From Candidatus Cloacimonetes bacterium HGW-Cloacimonetes-3 (GTDB lineage: Bacteria > Cloacimonadota > Cloacimonadia > Cloacimonadales > Cloacimonadaceae), in contig PHBO01000005.1 in the NCBI GenBank assembly GCA_002840645.1, positions 92,380-156,379 of the forward strand: a DNA stretch of 64,000 nt, in the 5' to 3' direction. The translations under genes were made by a program, and so were the position numbers. Of the stretch, positions 27,404-35,818 are shown one piece after another (the stretch's first letter is position 1; each line of letters opens with the position of its first letter). The notes below the pieces were generated by a model. The model worked only from the letters and a program-made list of their open reading frames with translations, did no database searches and was not told the origin of the DNA.

Positions 27404-28711
27404 ATGCGTTACATATTTAAATTCCCCGATATTGGCGAAGGACTGGAAGAGGGCAAGATCACCGAATGGTATGTGGAAAAAGGACAGAGCATTTCAGCCG
27501 GCGACGCGCTGCTAAACATGGAAACTGATAAAGTGGTGACAGATATTCCCAGCCCCAAAAGTGGGATTATAGCCCAGCGTTATGGCGCTGTGGGAGATAC
27601 GGTGAAAGTAGGCAATGCCCTGGTGGAAATAGAGATTGAGGGTGAATCCTTTGAACAAGCAGACGAACTCCCCCAAGCAACAGGCAAGGGCGAGGAAGTA
27701 ATTGAGGAAAAAGGCTTTGGCGTGGTCGGGACTATGGAAGTGGCGGGCGATGGCGCTTATCTGCCTTCAAGTAACGAAGGTTTGGCTGCTGTGGAGCATA
27801 AACAGGCACACACCAGGAAAGTTCTTGCCACACCTGTTGCCCGCGCTCTGGCTAAGGAACGCGGCATAGACATTAACACAGTGCAGGGAAGCGGTCCGGC
27901 GGGTAGAGTGACCTCCAAAGATATTGAGAAGCACACCCAGATACGCAGCACGGAACAAGCTAAATCATCAGAGCGCAAAACTGCATATCCAAGTGACCAA
28001 TTGCATGAATCTGTGCCTATTTCGCAGATCAGGAAAACCATTGCCCGGAACATGCTTCGCTCTAAGCAAAATACAGCCCATATGAGCGTTATGGAAGAGG
28101 TTGAGGTGTCTGAGCTGGTGGATGCCAGGCACAAGATAAATGAGCGGCTGAAGGATGTTAAAATTAGCTATCTGCCCTTCATTATCAAAGCCATCGCCAT
28201 TGCGCTGAAGAATCACCCGGTTTTGAATGCAGAGCTGGATATGGAAGCAGAGCGGATAATCTATAAGAAATATTACAACATTGGCTTAGCAATGGATACA
28301 GATGATGGCTTGGTAGTTCCTGTGATCCGCAATGCCGACAAGAAATCCTTAGTGCAATTAGCCAAAGAGATAAGCGTGTTTGCAGAAAAAGCTAAAACAC
28401 GTAAGCTGACACTCGATGATATGCGGGATGGAACCTTTACTATCACCAGTTATGGCTCCATTGGCGGCTATTTTGCCGTGCCGGTGATAAACTATCCCCA
28501 GAGTGCCATCTTTGGGATTGGGCGCATAGCAGACAAGCCTGTTATCAAAGATGCAGCCGTAGTTCCCGGCAAAGTGATGCCTATATCTATGAGTGTGGAT
28601 CATCGCATCGTGGATGGGGGAGAGGTGGCACGTTTTCTGAATGAGGTTCTGGAAATGTTGAAAGAACCTATGCTAATTCTTGCCTACGAGGGAGGACAAG
28701 ATGAGTTATGA
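27404..28711 (+). CDS. pdhC: dihydrolipoamide acyltransferase, E2 component
   Basis: Core of the complex, moving the acyl group from lipoyl-lysine to CoA. 435 aa. One lipoyl domain (residues 1-78; lipoylated K43 in METDKVVTD), an E3/E1-binding domain (about 138-172, VLATPVARALAKERGIDINTV...GPAGRVTSKDIE), then the catalytic domain (about 205-435) with SVDHRIVDGG, catalytic His400 and Asp404. Acidic, Ala/Gly-poor linkers join the domains. AGGAGG lies directly upstream of the ATG. The 3' end overlaps the E3 gene by 11 nt. Confidence 0.95.
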   Translation: MRYIFKFPDIGEGLEEGKITEWYVEKGQSISAGDALLNMETDKVVTDIPSPKSGIIAQRYGAVGDTVKVGNALVEIEIEGESFEQADELPQATGKGEEVIEEKGFGVVGTMEVAGDGAYLPSSNEGLAAVEHKQAHTRKVLATPVARALAKERGIDINTVQGSGPAGRVTSKDIEKHTQIRSTEQAKSSERKTAYPSDQLHESVPISQIRKTIARNMLRSKQNTAHMSVMEEVEVSELVDARHKINERLKDVKISYLPFIIKAIAIALKNHPVLNAELDMEAERIIYKKYYNIGLAMDTDDGLVVPVIRNADKKSLVQLAKEISVFAEKAKTRKLTLDDMRDGTFTITSYGSIGGYFAVPVINYPQSAIFGIGRIADKPVIKDAAVVPGKVMPISMSVDHRIVDGGEVARFLNEVLEMLKEPMLILAYEGGQDEL

Positions 28712-30014
28712 TATAATAATCATTGGTTCCGGTCCTGCCGGATATGTGGCGGCTATAAGAGCCGGACAGACAGGGCTTAAGACACTTATAATCGACAAAA
28801 AGTATGTAGGCGGCATGTGCCTGAACTGGGGATGCATACCCACCAAAAGCATCCTTGAAAGCGCTAAGTTATTCAACCGTATAAAGAACAGCGCAGCGGA
28901 GTTTGGTATTGGCGGCTATAATCCTGCTGAGCTTAGTTTCGATTGGAACCAAGCGGTTAAACGCAGCAAAGGTATTGTGCAGAAACTTAGCCGGGGGATA
29001 GAGTATTTGTGGAAGAAAAACGGAGTGGAATTTCTGCAAGCAGAGGCGAAGATCGTTTCCCCCCATGAGGTGGAAGCCGATAACCGGATTTACACTACCA
29101 AGAACATCATTATTGCCACAGGTTCCCGACCCGTTAAGCAAAGCTTGTTTCCTGAAGCAATAGAGCTGGAGGATTTCTTCAAACTTGATAGATTGCCTGA
29201 AAAGCCCATTCTTTACGGCAGAGGAGCAATAATTCTTGAATTTGCCCAGCTATTTTCCATGTTAGGTAAGTCACCTACTATCATAAGTAATGGTTCTCCG
29301 CTGATTCCCAAGCTCGATGCGCACTTAGAAGCATATGTGGTGCGAAAACTAAAAAAAGATAAGATCGCTGTTATATCTGATGCAGACATCAGTATAGACA
29401 AAAAAGGTGTGCATCACGGAGATAGTTTATTGGAATACGATGCTGTGATAAATTGTAGCTTGCGGGAAGCAGTGCTTATTGATTCGAATGTTAAGATAGA
29501 ACTTCTTGATGGTTATATAAAAACCGACGAGCATTATCAGACCTCTATACAGGGTATCTTTGCAGCAGGTGATGTAAATGGACATAGTTACCTGGCACAT
29601 GCAGCTTCAGCACAAGGACTTAGTATCATTAACTTCATTAATGGTATTGATGATAGCACCGCAGTAGCTTATCCCATAAACATATACAGCGATCCCGAAA
29701 TAGCTCAGTTAGGCGTAACAGAAACTGAGCTAAAAGAATCCGGAATTGAATACCAAGTTAAGGAAATGCCCTTAATCGCAAATGGAAAAGCCCTTGCGGA
29801 GGGAGCTTCAGAGGGGTTTATCAGGTTGCTGTTTGAAAGCAAATACAGACAGGTGTTAGGGGTTCAGATCGTGGCGGCGAATGCAACCGACCTCATTTCC
29901 GAAGCTGGCATATTATTGGAGCTGGAAGGAACGGTTTACGATCTTGCCAGAACCGTTCATGCTCACCCTACAATAGCGGAAGTTTTCATGGATGTGGCAA
30001 AGGATATAGAGTAA
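28701..30014 (+). CDS. lpdA: dihydrolipoamide dehydrogenase-like flavoprotein, E3 component, divergent NAD site
   Basis: Expected to reoxidise E2 dihydrolipoamide. Start at ATG 28701 (GGGAGGACAAG upstream); the frame is open to a TTG at 28680 but the FAD fold begins here. 437 aa, slightly short (usual 455-475). FAD motif GSGPAG (9-14), redox-active disulfide C40/C45 in GGMCLNWGCIPTK, GDV near the FAD ribityl site, and the active-site pair His422/Glu427 in HAHPTIAE are intact. The NAD domain is unusual: the second dinucleotide motif reads GRGAIILE (173-180, third glycine replaced by isoleucine), the acidic residue at the end of the next strand is missing (IISNG), and the GRRPN segment is replaced by NCSLREAV (251-258). 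Confidence 0.88.
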   Translation: MSYDIIIIGSGPAGYVAAIRAGQTGLKTLIIDKKYVGGMCLNWGCIPTKSILESAKLFNRIKNSAAEFGIGGYNPAELSFDWNQAVKRSKGIVQKLSRGIEYLWKKNGVEFLQAEAKIVSPHEVEADNRIYTTKNIIIATGSRPVKQSLFPEAIELEDFFKLDRLPEKPILYGRGAIILEFAQLFSMLGKSPTIISNGSPLIPKLDAHLEAYVVRKLKKDKIAVISDADISIDKKGVHHGDSLLEYDAVINCSLREAVLIDSNVKIELLDGYIKTDEHYQTSIQGIFAAGDVNGHSYLAHAASAQGLSIINFINGIDDSTAVAYPINIYSDPEIAQLGVTETELKESGIEYQVKEMPLIANGKALAEGASEGFIRLLFESKYRQVLGVQIVAANATDLISEAGILLELEGTVYDLARTVHAHPTIAEVFMDVAKDIE

Positions 30015-30063
30015 ATCTGGTTACGAAACACAGACATCAGTCTTGCTTTCAGCGCATAACCTT

Positions 30064-30103
30064 CCCATAACCCTCCCGTATCGCCATATGGGAGGGTTAT
30101 GGG
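30064..30103. repeat. dispersed GC-rich palindrome, family 2, copy 1
   Basis: CCCATAACCCTCCC at the left and GGGAGGGTTATGGG at the right around a TATCGCCATA-type centre, 40 bp, between convergent lpdA and the 30323 gene. Unlike copies at 44617 and 53249, the pairing does not extend beyond these arms. No T-run follows, so it is not a standard terminator, although its position 50 bp after lpdA would suit one. The rest of the 308-bp spacer shows no gene. Confidence 0.8.
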
Positions 30104-30322
30104 ATTCTTAAGGGAAATATGTAGTCTAAACCTATGTTAGTACCGCCTTGCTTGCCGAAAGTGCGCTGAGGATAATCTTACCCTAATCTCACAATGATTA
30201 TGCTTGGTGAACTCTTGCTTAGAGATGTTTCGAATTGAGATTGGATAGCCGTTGAACAGCAAGTTAGTGAATAGTCAGCTATATATGGTAAAATATCGGG
30301 ATATGTAGATGTTTTATATGCC

Positions 30323-30973
30323 TTACCAGCGGTAGTTCATGAACAGCATCGGCTCTTTGTTCTTGATGCCGAAATACACTTCGGACTGGCTTTTATCACG
30401 TGAAGAAAATAAGAGGTAATCCACACCACTGATAAGATGGTTCAGGATCAGCACCCCCACTGCTACGGAAGCATAATCATCAAAATCCTGGCTGCTGTTC
30501 CGCAGCTTATTAAACTGGCTTCTGTGGGCAGGATTGTCCCAATACCAATACTTGTCTGCGTCATAACCGTTATCATCGATATAGTTCTGTTGGGCTATGG
30601 GATCGTAGGGATACATGGTCATGGCGGTTTGTCTTACCATAGCGTTGTAACCGTTGGCGTCAAAGCCGCTGCTTTCATAGCGGGAGAGATTACGGTAAAA
30701 TTTATTGTCATATTCACCAGGGTTGAGATGAGCAAACTTGATGGCATATTCGTAAGAATCTTGCTTTAATATATCGCGCTCATTGTTAAGATAGTACATA
30801 GTGCTGATAATACCCACTTCTGAAGCGAGCATCGCATAGCCATATTTGTGCCCTGATGCCACCTGAGACCATCCCGGTACGGCAACAGCACGCAAGAAGC
30901 CAAGTCCACGGTTCAGCGCAAAAGCAGAGCTTAAGACGCACATAATGATTAATAATAAGCACACCTTTTTCAT
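30323..30973 (-). CDS. exported protein, LPG-motif paralogue c (DUF5683-like)
   Basis: 216 aa, function unknown. Signal peptide (MKKVCLLLIIMCVLSSAFA), then AVAVPGWSQVASGHKYGYAM and a hydrophobic helix, a tyrosine-rich middle, a second hydrophobic segment VGVLILNHLISGVDYLLF and a last strand ending in aromatic residues (LFMNYRW). The same order of elements is found in the two genes just upstream, and resembles the DUF5683 type of envelope protein common in Bacteroidota-related bacteria (from memory). Last gene of the porV-M6 operon, 12 bp after its paralogue. It is likely an envelope protein; nothing enzymatic is visible. Confidence 0.75.
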   Translation of the reverse strand: MKKVCLLLIIMCVLSSAFALNRGLGFLRAVAVPGWSQVASGHKYGYAMLASEVGIISTMYYLNNERDILKQDSYEYAIKFAHLNPGEYDNKFYRNLSRYESSGFDANGYNAMVRQTAMTMYPYDPIAQQNYIDDNGYDADKYWYWDNPAHRSQFNKLRNSSQDFDDYASVAVGVLILNHLISGVDYLLFSSRDKSQSEVYFGIKNKEPMLFMNYRW

Positions 30974-30985
30974 GATCTAAACCTC

Positions 30986-31645
30986 TTAAAAGCCAATCTG
31001 ATAGTTTAGCATCAGACCTTCCATTCCGGAAGGGCTGAAGTATAGAGTTCCATGTTGATTAATTTTCCCGGAGAGCAGTGCACTGTCTATAGCGCTAACG
31101 GTGCGATTCAACAGTAAAATACTCAAAGCAAGATTGTGGCTCATTTTGGTACGTTGGTGCCTTACCCGCATATTCTTGTAATCCGTCCAGTGGGCATCGC
31201 TTTGCCATTTCCACTCTTCATCGCCGCTGTAGATAAGTTCAGCCATGTTTTGGGCATAAGCTTCGGGGTTGTATTCGGAAATCAGATAGTAGTTTCTTAG
31301 GATCATTTCCTGAATCTCGTTATAATAATCGCTACTGGGAAACTCCTGAATATCCTGATAGTGGTTGCGGGGCATATTGTAGGGTACACCGGCATAAACT
31401 TGGGCGTATTGCATGTAATTACGGCGCTGTAAGTCTATTTCCTGTTGAGTACTGAAGAATGCGTAGATAGCTACTAAATCTATGCCCATTAGGGTTGCAC
31501 CTCTGGTTGTGTGACCAAGCAGCATTTCCCCGCTTCCCGGCAATATTAGTGAAGCACCTGAATAGGCTATTCTCGGCAAAGCTAAAAGTGGTACAATGCA
31601 TAGCAATAGTACCGCTGAGATGGCTATGGTTCTTAGAATTCCCAT
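30986..31645 (-). CDS. exported protein, LPG-motif paralogue b (DUF5683-like)
   Basis: 219 aa, function unknown. Signal peptide (to about LLALP), LILPGSGEMLLGHTTRGATLM followed by a hydrophobic helix containing an acidic residue, then a QQEIDLQRRNYMQYA segment, a long polar middle and LSILLLNRTVSAIDSALL near the end; the final residues NYQIGF form an aromatic-terminated strand. These features line up with the upstream and downstream genes. Its ATG overlaps the stop of the upstream paralogue by 13 nt, implying coupled translation and balanced amounts of the two proteins. Confidence 0.78.
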   Translation of the reverse strand: MGILRTIAISAVLLLCIVPLLALPRIAYSGASLILPGSGEMLLGHTTRGATLMGIDLVAIYAFFSTQQEIDLQRRNYMQYAQVYAGVPYNMPRNHYQDIQEFPSSDYYNEIQEMILRNYYLISEYNPEAYAQNMAELIYSGDEEWKWQSDAHWTDYKNMRVRHQRTKMSHNLALSILLLNRTVSAIDSALLSGKINQHGTLYFSPSGMEGLMLNYQIGF

Positions 31646-32598
31646 TTTACACCCAGCATGGGAGTGATGTTCCCGTCCGGCATGGCTGCATATATGTTAA
31701 GCTGAGGTGCAGCCTGGGAGAGGGAAAGTCTGTTTACTTTATGGGTTAGGCGTACTGCGTCTATACCGCTGGCAAGATGGTTAAATGCTATAGCAAAGGT
31801 AAAAAAGCGGGATTTGGAATATTCAGCCTTGGCATCGTTGCGCATATCTATGTATTTGTAACGCATGGGACTGGTGCTTTGAAAATCGGGTTTGTAAGTA
31901 GTGGAATTATCTGCTGAACCGGGTATTCGATTGCCTATCCACATGGCATTGGCACTTCCTGCATTTTCGAATACAAATACAGGTGCAACAACTCCGTTGG
32001 AATCAAGCGCAAAACGGTAGTACCAGTCTATCCAGCCAAAAGTGTAATGCCCATATTTGCCGATGTCTTCATAAAAGTGTTGGGTGTTAGTGTTATCCAA
32101 GCGGAAGTATGAAGGCTCGTAGATGTCTGTTGCGTTTATACCAATCATGAAGGACTGAACGTTGGATTGATAATCTCTCCGGTAACGTGTGCTGCTTATA
32201 GTAGAGCCATCGGGCTTTGTGTAGACAATTGTTTCCCCATTGGCATACTTCTCGTATTCATCTGTTTTCTTCTTTCCCTGTTGATCATAGTAAAGCCAAC
32301 CGCCAAGAAAAGCTACTTCCAGAACAGGGAAGATATATGTGGTTATAGAGCTTTTATCTGCGTAGAACTGCCCAGCTCCGGGTAATACCATAGACATCAG
32401 CATGGCAAGCTTGGCGTCCTTCTTGGCATAGTTAACCTTGATAAGGTCGTTCGTTAACACTGAATCTCTTTTAACGGCTTGATTTCCATCTGCGGGTTGC
32501 TCGAAAAGCCATTGGTCAATGTCACTGCTTGATTTAGCTTGTGAAAACAGCATCTGAGCGATAATAATGATCAGGCATAAGAGGAAGAACTTTTTCAT
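31633..32598 (-). CDS. exported protein, LPG-motif paralogue a (DUF5683-like)
   Basis: 321 aa, the largest of the three paralogues. Start at ATG 32598: an AAGG box lies 9 nt upstream, while the in-frame ATG at 32607 abuts that box. Signal peptide MKKFFLLCLIIIIAQMLFSQ. The mature part has an acidic N-terminal stretch, then MVLPGAGQFYADKSSITTY, a hydrophobic helix, a lysine/tyrosine-rich middle with an insertion of roughly 80 residues relative to its neighbours, then FAIAFNHLASGIDAVRL and a final strand LGVKWEF. It is 25 bp downstream of the M6 protease gene. Envelope location is inferred; function is unknown. Confidence 0.78.
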   Translation of the reverse strand: MKKFFLLCLIIIIAQMLFSQAKSSSDIDQWLFEQPADGNQAVKRDSVLTNDLIKVNYAKKDAKLAMLMSMVLPGAGQFYADKSSITTYIFPVLEVAFLGGWLYYDQQGKKKTDEYEKYANGETIVYTKPDGSTISSTRYRRDYQSNVQSFMIGINATDIYEPSYFRLDNTNTQHFYEDIGKYGHYTFGWIDWYYRFALDSNGVVAPVFVFENAGSANAMWIGNRIPGSADNSTTYKPDFQSTSPMRYKYIDMRNDAKAEYSKSRFFTFAIAFNHLASGIDAVRLTHKVNRLSLSQAAPQLNIYAAMPDGNITPMLGVKWEF

Positions 32599-32623
32599 AA
32601 TAATCATCCTTGGTGGCTGTTAA

Positions 32624-35600
32624 CTATTTCTCTACAGCAAACTTGATTTGCTTGTGTTTGCCACGGTTTTCGATGCTTAGGATATAAACACCGCTACTAA
32701 ATCGGGAGGAATCCATTTCCACATCATGGGGATTGTTTGCCGAACCCTGAACTTCGCGGTCTGCAATCAATGCACCTGTGATGTCAAATACACGCAGGCG
32801 GGAACTACCCTCTGCATTGCTTAAACGTATCTTAAAATAGGATTTGCTAACAGGATTGGGAAATATGACAGCAGATAATTCTGAGCTTGCCAAGGGTGCT
32901 TCTGTAAATGGGGCAGTGTAGCTTCCCCCTCCAGCGTTACGGTACCCTGCATAGAGGATAGGGTTCTCTGCCAAACCGCTTATAGAATGCAGGTATAGCT
33001 TTCCGCTGTTATCAGGATAGTACCAGTAAAGGATACCTGTAGAATTATCATAGTATAAATGGTCGTCCTTGGGGGAATTGTTCCAGTTCAAAGATAGCTC
33101 AGGTACAGCTTTTACAGATGTGTCTACAGCTAAGTAACCACGGCTTTCTAGAGGGAAATATAGCAGGTCTTTCCCTTGCAGATGCAATGCCATAGGGCTT
33201 ACATTTTCAGAGATACTATGCGAAGCAAGCATGGGAAATCCGTTTATGGGTGTACCATCTGCTTTTACTACGTGCAGATTGTTACCCACACCAAAAAACA
33301 ACACAGGGGAGACGTTTCCAAACGAGCTGAGAGCCATCTGTCCTGTTTTGGCATTACTTCTGTTAACAAATATCCTTTCCAGTGTGCTCATATCGTAACG
33401 GAACACATTACCCATATCTGACATGAGGAATAAATTGTTTAAGGTTTTATCAGGGCTTTGGTAGATAATAGGCTCTTTTACTCCAAAAGATTCAGTCAGG
33501 CTTATCTGCCGTAATACCTGTAAACTGCTTGCGTCTATAACACTCAGGAAATCAACCCCCAAGGCAACAATCTTGTTATCCCAGGCAGCAAGACGTTTTA
33601 TACCTTCAAGTTCGATGAAGTTTGATATATCGAAGTTATTCAGTTTGTACAGGCATTCTTCCGTGGCTACGAATACGCTTGAAGAGTGTACAAGCGGAGT
33701 TGCGCTTATTGTACATGGAAAGATCACCTGATTCGATGTTAATTGCACATCAGCAAAATCGAGGAAGCGCAGGTATTTATCACTAACAACTACTAATTCG
33801 TAATACCCATCGGTATTGTTATCTGCCTTTTGAGGCGGGTAGCTGTAAGATACCATGCTGTCATAATATGTACCCATGATATCTTGCCAATCTCCGTCTA
33901 CATTGCTTAAAAGATTAATAATGCCGAAGCTAATCACAGGCAAATCAAAATCGCTGAAGCCGGAATTAATAACATCTGTTGCAATAACAGAGGGAGAAGT
34001 GTAGTTAATAATTTTACTTTTATCAAAGAAACCGCTTGTGAACTTGAGACTCATTGTTCTGGCAGGATTGGAGATATTGCTTAGTCCATAAAGTCCGGCA
34101 AGCCCAAAACTATCAAGCAGGCTTGGTTTTGTGGTAGCATTAAGCTCCGGTTTCCAGGGAGTAACAGACCAGGCGACAAAGTAGCCATTTGCATCCAAGA
34201 TAGGCTTTCTTGCATGGAAATACTCATATGGTGTTCCCGCCCAATACATAGAATAATCATTACCTATGTCCGTTAGTCCATCTGCTTCTATAACACGTAC
34301 ACCGCGCCTATTGTATCTGGTATTCACGGTGTTGTTATCGAAGTTGTTTACCCATGTACCATCAGAGTATAGAACACCTTCATCATAGAGGATAGCCTCG
34401 TTTATATGCCACACCATTACGCCTCCACCCACAAACGAGCCATTTGATTTCATAAATGAGGGAAGCATAAAATCGTATTCATAGCTTGGAGTATTCTGAG
34501 AATCATTTAAAGGTGTGGGATAGAGAACCACGCGGGAGTCCAGGGCACTAAACAGGGCTGTTGCTCCATCGCCATCAGGATCAACGTTTCTATTCTCTAC
34601 CAGGATATACTCTTTTTCGCTAAGAGGGATTTTTATTATTTGAGGAAGGATAGTTAAACCGCTTTGTCTGGAAGTTACCGTATAGAGGCTTTGAGTAGTG
34701 AAAAGTGGAAGCTGGGTAATATCTTTCATCGACCCTATTGACTTGTAGTAATCCCCAAACACAAGCTGGCGGGAAAAAGCTCCGGGCATAGTGGGCAGGG
34801 TGCCTTCGATAAGGACTAAATCGTTATTAGGCAGCAGGTCAACCATCATCCCTGATCCCCCACTGTCCATGATATCGAAACTGCCTACCATAGGACGATA
34901 ATCTGCCACGTTGTACAAATCTACAAAGCCAAGCGAGTGACCAAATTCGTGTGCGATAACGGAGTTCAATGCTCCGTATCCGCTGTGCACATTCTGTCCG
35001 TTTGAAGTTTGGATCCTGAAATCCTGAGATATTGTCGCCGGCACATTACAAGCGTGAGAGATTAAAACGCTTCCTCCATCTACGGATGCTTCTTTACCAT
35101 CTCCCACTCTGATGTAGAACGAGGGTAAATCTGAAGGTGTATCACCATTCACATCATGTTGCCAGTCCGACCCAGCATGGATAATCATATAGTGGGAATA
35201 TGTACCGAAATCAATCTCAGGATCATCGCTATCAGCCAATTCGAAGCTTGCCTTGAAATACTCTTCCATACGCGCAACAAACAAATCTGAGCTTGCACCT
35301 ACAGGATTGTAGTAGCCTAAGGAATGAGGGAGAGTGTAAGCAGCCTTATCTTTGGGAAAAACATCATATTGAAGCTGGTAGGATTCGGCAGAAACAGCCC
35401 GGTAATAATACTTCATAGCTTCAAGATTGGCTTCAAAGTATTGGCGGTTGTGGGGTGGAGCACCTACAGAATACAGATAAGAGGGGTCTTCGGTTAGCTG
35501 AAACTTCCCATTACCCGTGGTGTTGGGATCATTGGGGCTTTCCAGGGGAAAATCTATCAATATCACCAGAAGTCGCTGAAAGTTTGCGCTTTTTCTGGCA

Positions 35601-35749
35601 TCAGAAGGAGCAGCAGCTTGTTTCAGAAGAGACGTATAAGGGTGTAACTTAGGCTTGCTTAGCTCACTATATTTCTGAAGCTGCATTTTTTGGGAAAACA
35701 GCATTGATACTAATACACATGTTAGTATCAGAAGAGTGTATTTTTTCAT
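32624..35749 (-). CDS. secreted M6-family zinc metalloprotease with T9SS-type C-terminal domain
   Basis: 1041 aa exported peptidase of the immune-inhibitor-A (M6) type. Signal peptide MKKYTLLILTCVLVSMLFSQ. Catalytic domain roughly 55-400: LLVILIDFP strand, zinc motif HEFGHSLGFVDLY (His267, Glu268, His271, with a later Asp as likely third ligand), and the DIMDSGG Met-turn region. Residues about 600-930 look like a repetitive beta-rich domain. The last 80 residues are a sorting domain (IFPNPVSKSYFKIRL ... SSGVYILSIENRGKHKQIKFAVEK). No Shine-Dalgarno is visible before the ATG; a strong hairpin sits 20 nt upstream. It follows a PorV-like gene, which fits export of this protein by a T9SS-like route. 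Confidence 0.9.
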   Translation of the reverse strand: MKKYTLLILTCVLVSMLFSQKMQLQKYSELSKPKLHPYTSLLKQAAAPSDARKSANFQRLLVILIDFPLESPNDPNTTGNGKFQLTEDPSYLYSVGAPPHNRQYFEANLEAMKYYYRAVSAESYQLQYDVFPKDKAAYTLPHSLGYYNPVGASSDLFVARMEEYFKASFELADSDDPEIDFGTYSHYMIIHAGSDWQHDVNGDTPSDLPSFYIRVGDGKEASVDGGSVLISHACNVPATISQDFRIQTSNGQNVHSGYGALNSVIAHEFGHSLGFVDLYNVADYRPMVGSFDIMDSGGSGMMVDLLPNNDLVLIEGTLPTMPGAFSRQLVFGDYYKSIGSMKDITQLPLFTTQSLYTVTSRQSGLTILPQIIKIPLSEKEYILVENRNVDPDGDGATALFSALDSRVVLYPTPLNDSQNTPSYEYDFMLPSFMKSNGSFVGGGVMVWHINEAILYDEGVLYSDGTWVNNFDNNTVNTRYNRRGVRVIEADGLTDIGNDYSMYWAGTPYEYFHARKPILDANGYFVAWSVTPWKPELNATTKPSLLDSFGLAGLYGLSNISNPARTMSLKFTSGFFDKSKIINYTSPSVIATDVINSGFSDFDLPVISFGIINLLSNVDGDWQDIMGTYYDSMVSYSYPPQKADNNTDGYYELVVVSDKYLRFLDFADVQLTSNQVIFPCTISATPLVHSSSVFVATEECLYKLNNFDISNFIELEGIKRLAAWDNKIVALGVDFLSVIDASSLQVLRQISLTESFGVKEPIIYQSPDKTLNNLFLMSDMGNVFRYDMSTLERIFVNRSNAKTGQMALSSFGNVSPVLFFGVGNNLHVVKADGTPINGFPMLASHSISENVSPMALHLQGKDLLYFPLESRGYLAVDTSVKAVPELSLNWNNSPKDDHLYYDNSTGILYWYYPDNSGKLYLHSISGLAENPILYAGYRNAGGGSYTAPFTEAPLASSELSAVIFPNPVSKSYFKIRLSNAEGSSRLRVFDITGALIADREVQGSANNPHDVEMDSSRFSSGVYILSIENRGKHKQIKFAVEK

Positions 35750-35768
35750 ATTATTCAGCTAACAGATC

Positions 35769-35798
35769 CCGAAGCCCCCTTGATTAAGGGGACTTCGG
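35769..35798. other. intercistronic hairpin between porV-like and M6 genes
   Basis: CCGAAG arms continued by CCCCCTT/AAGGGGA give a 13-bp stem (one mismatch) with a 4-nt loop. It lies 20 nt before the M6 ATG and 20 nt after the porV-like stop. There is no T-run on the minus strand, so it is more likely an mRNA-processing/stability or attenuation element than a complete terminator. Confidence 0.6.
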
Positions 35799-35818
35799 AA
35801 GACATGTTTCGCAGGATT

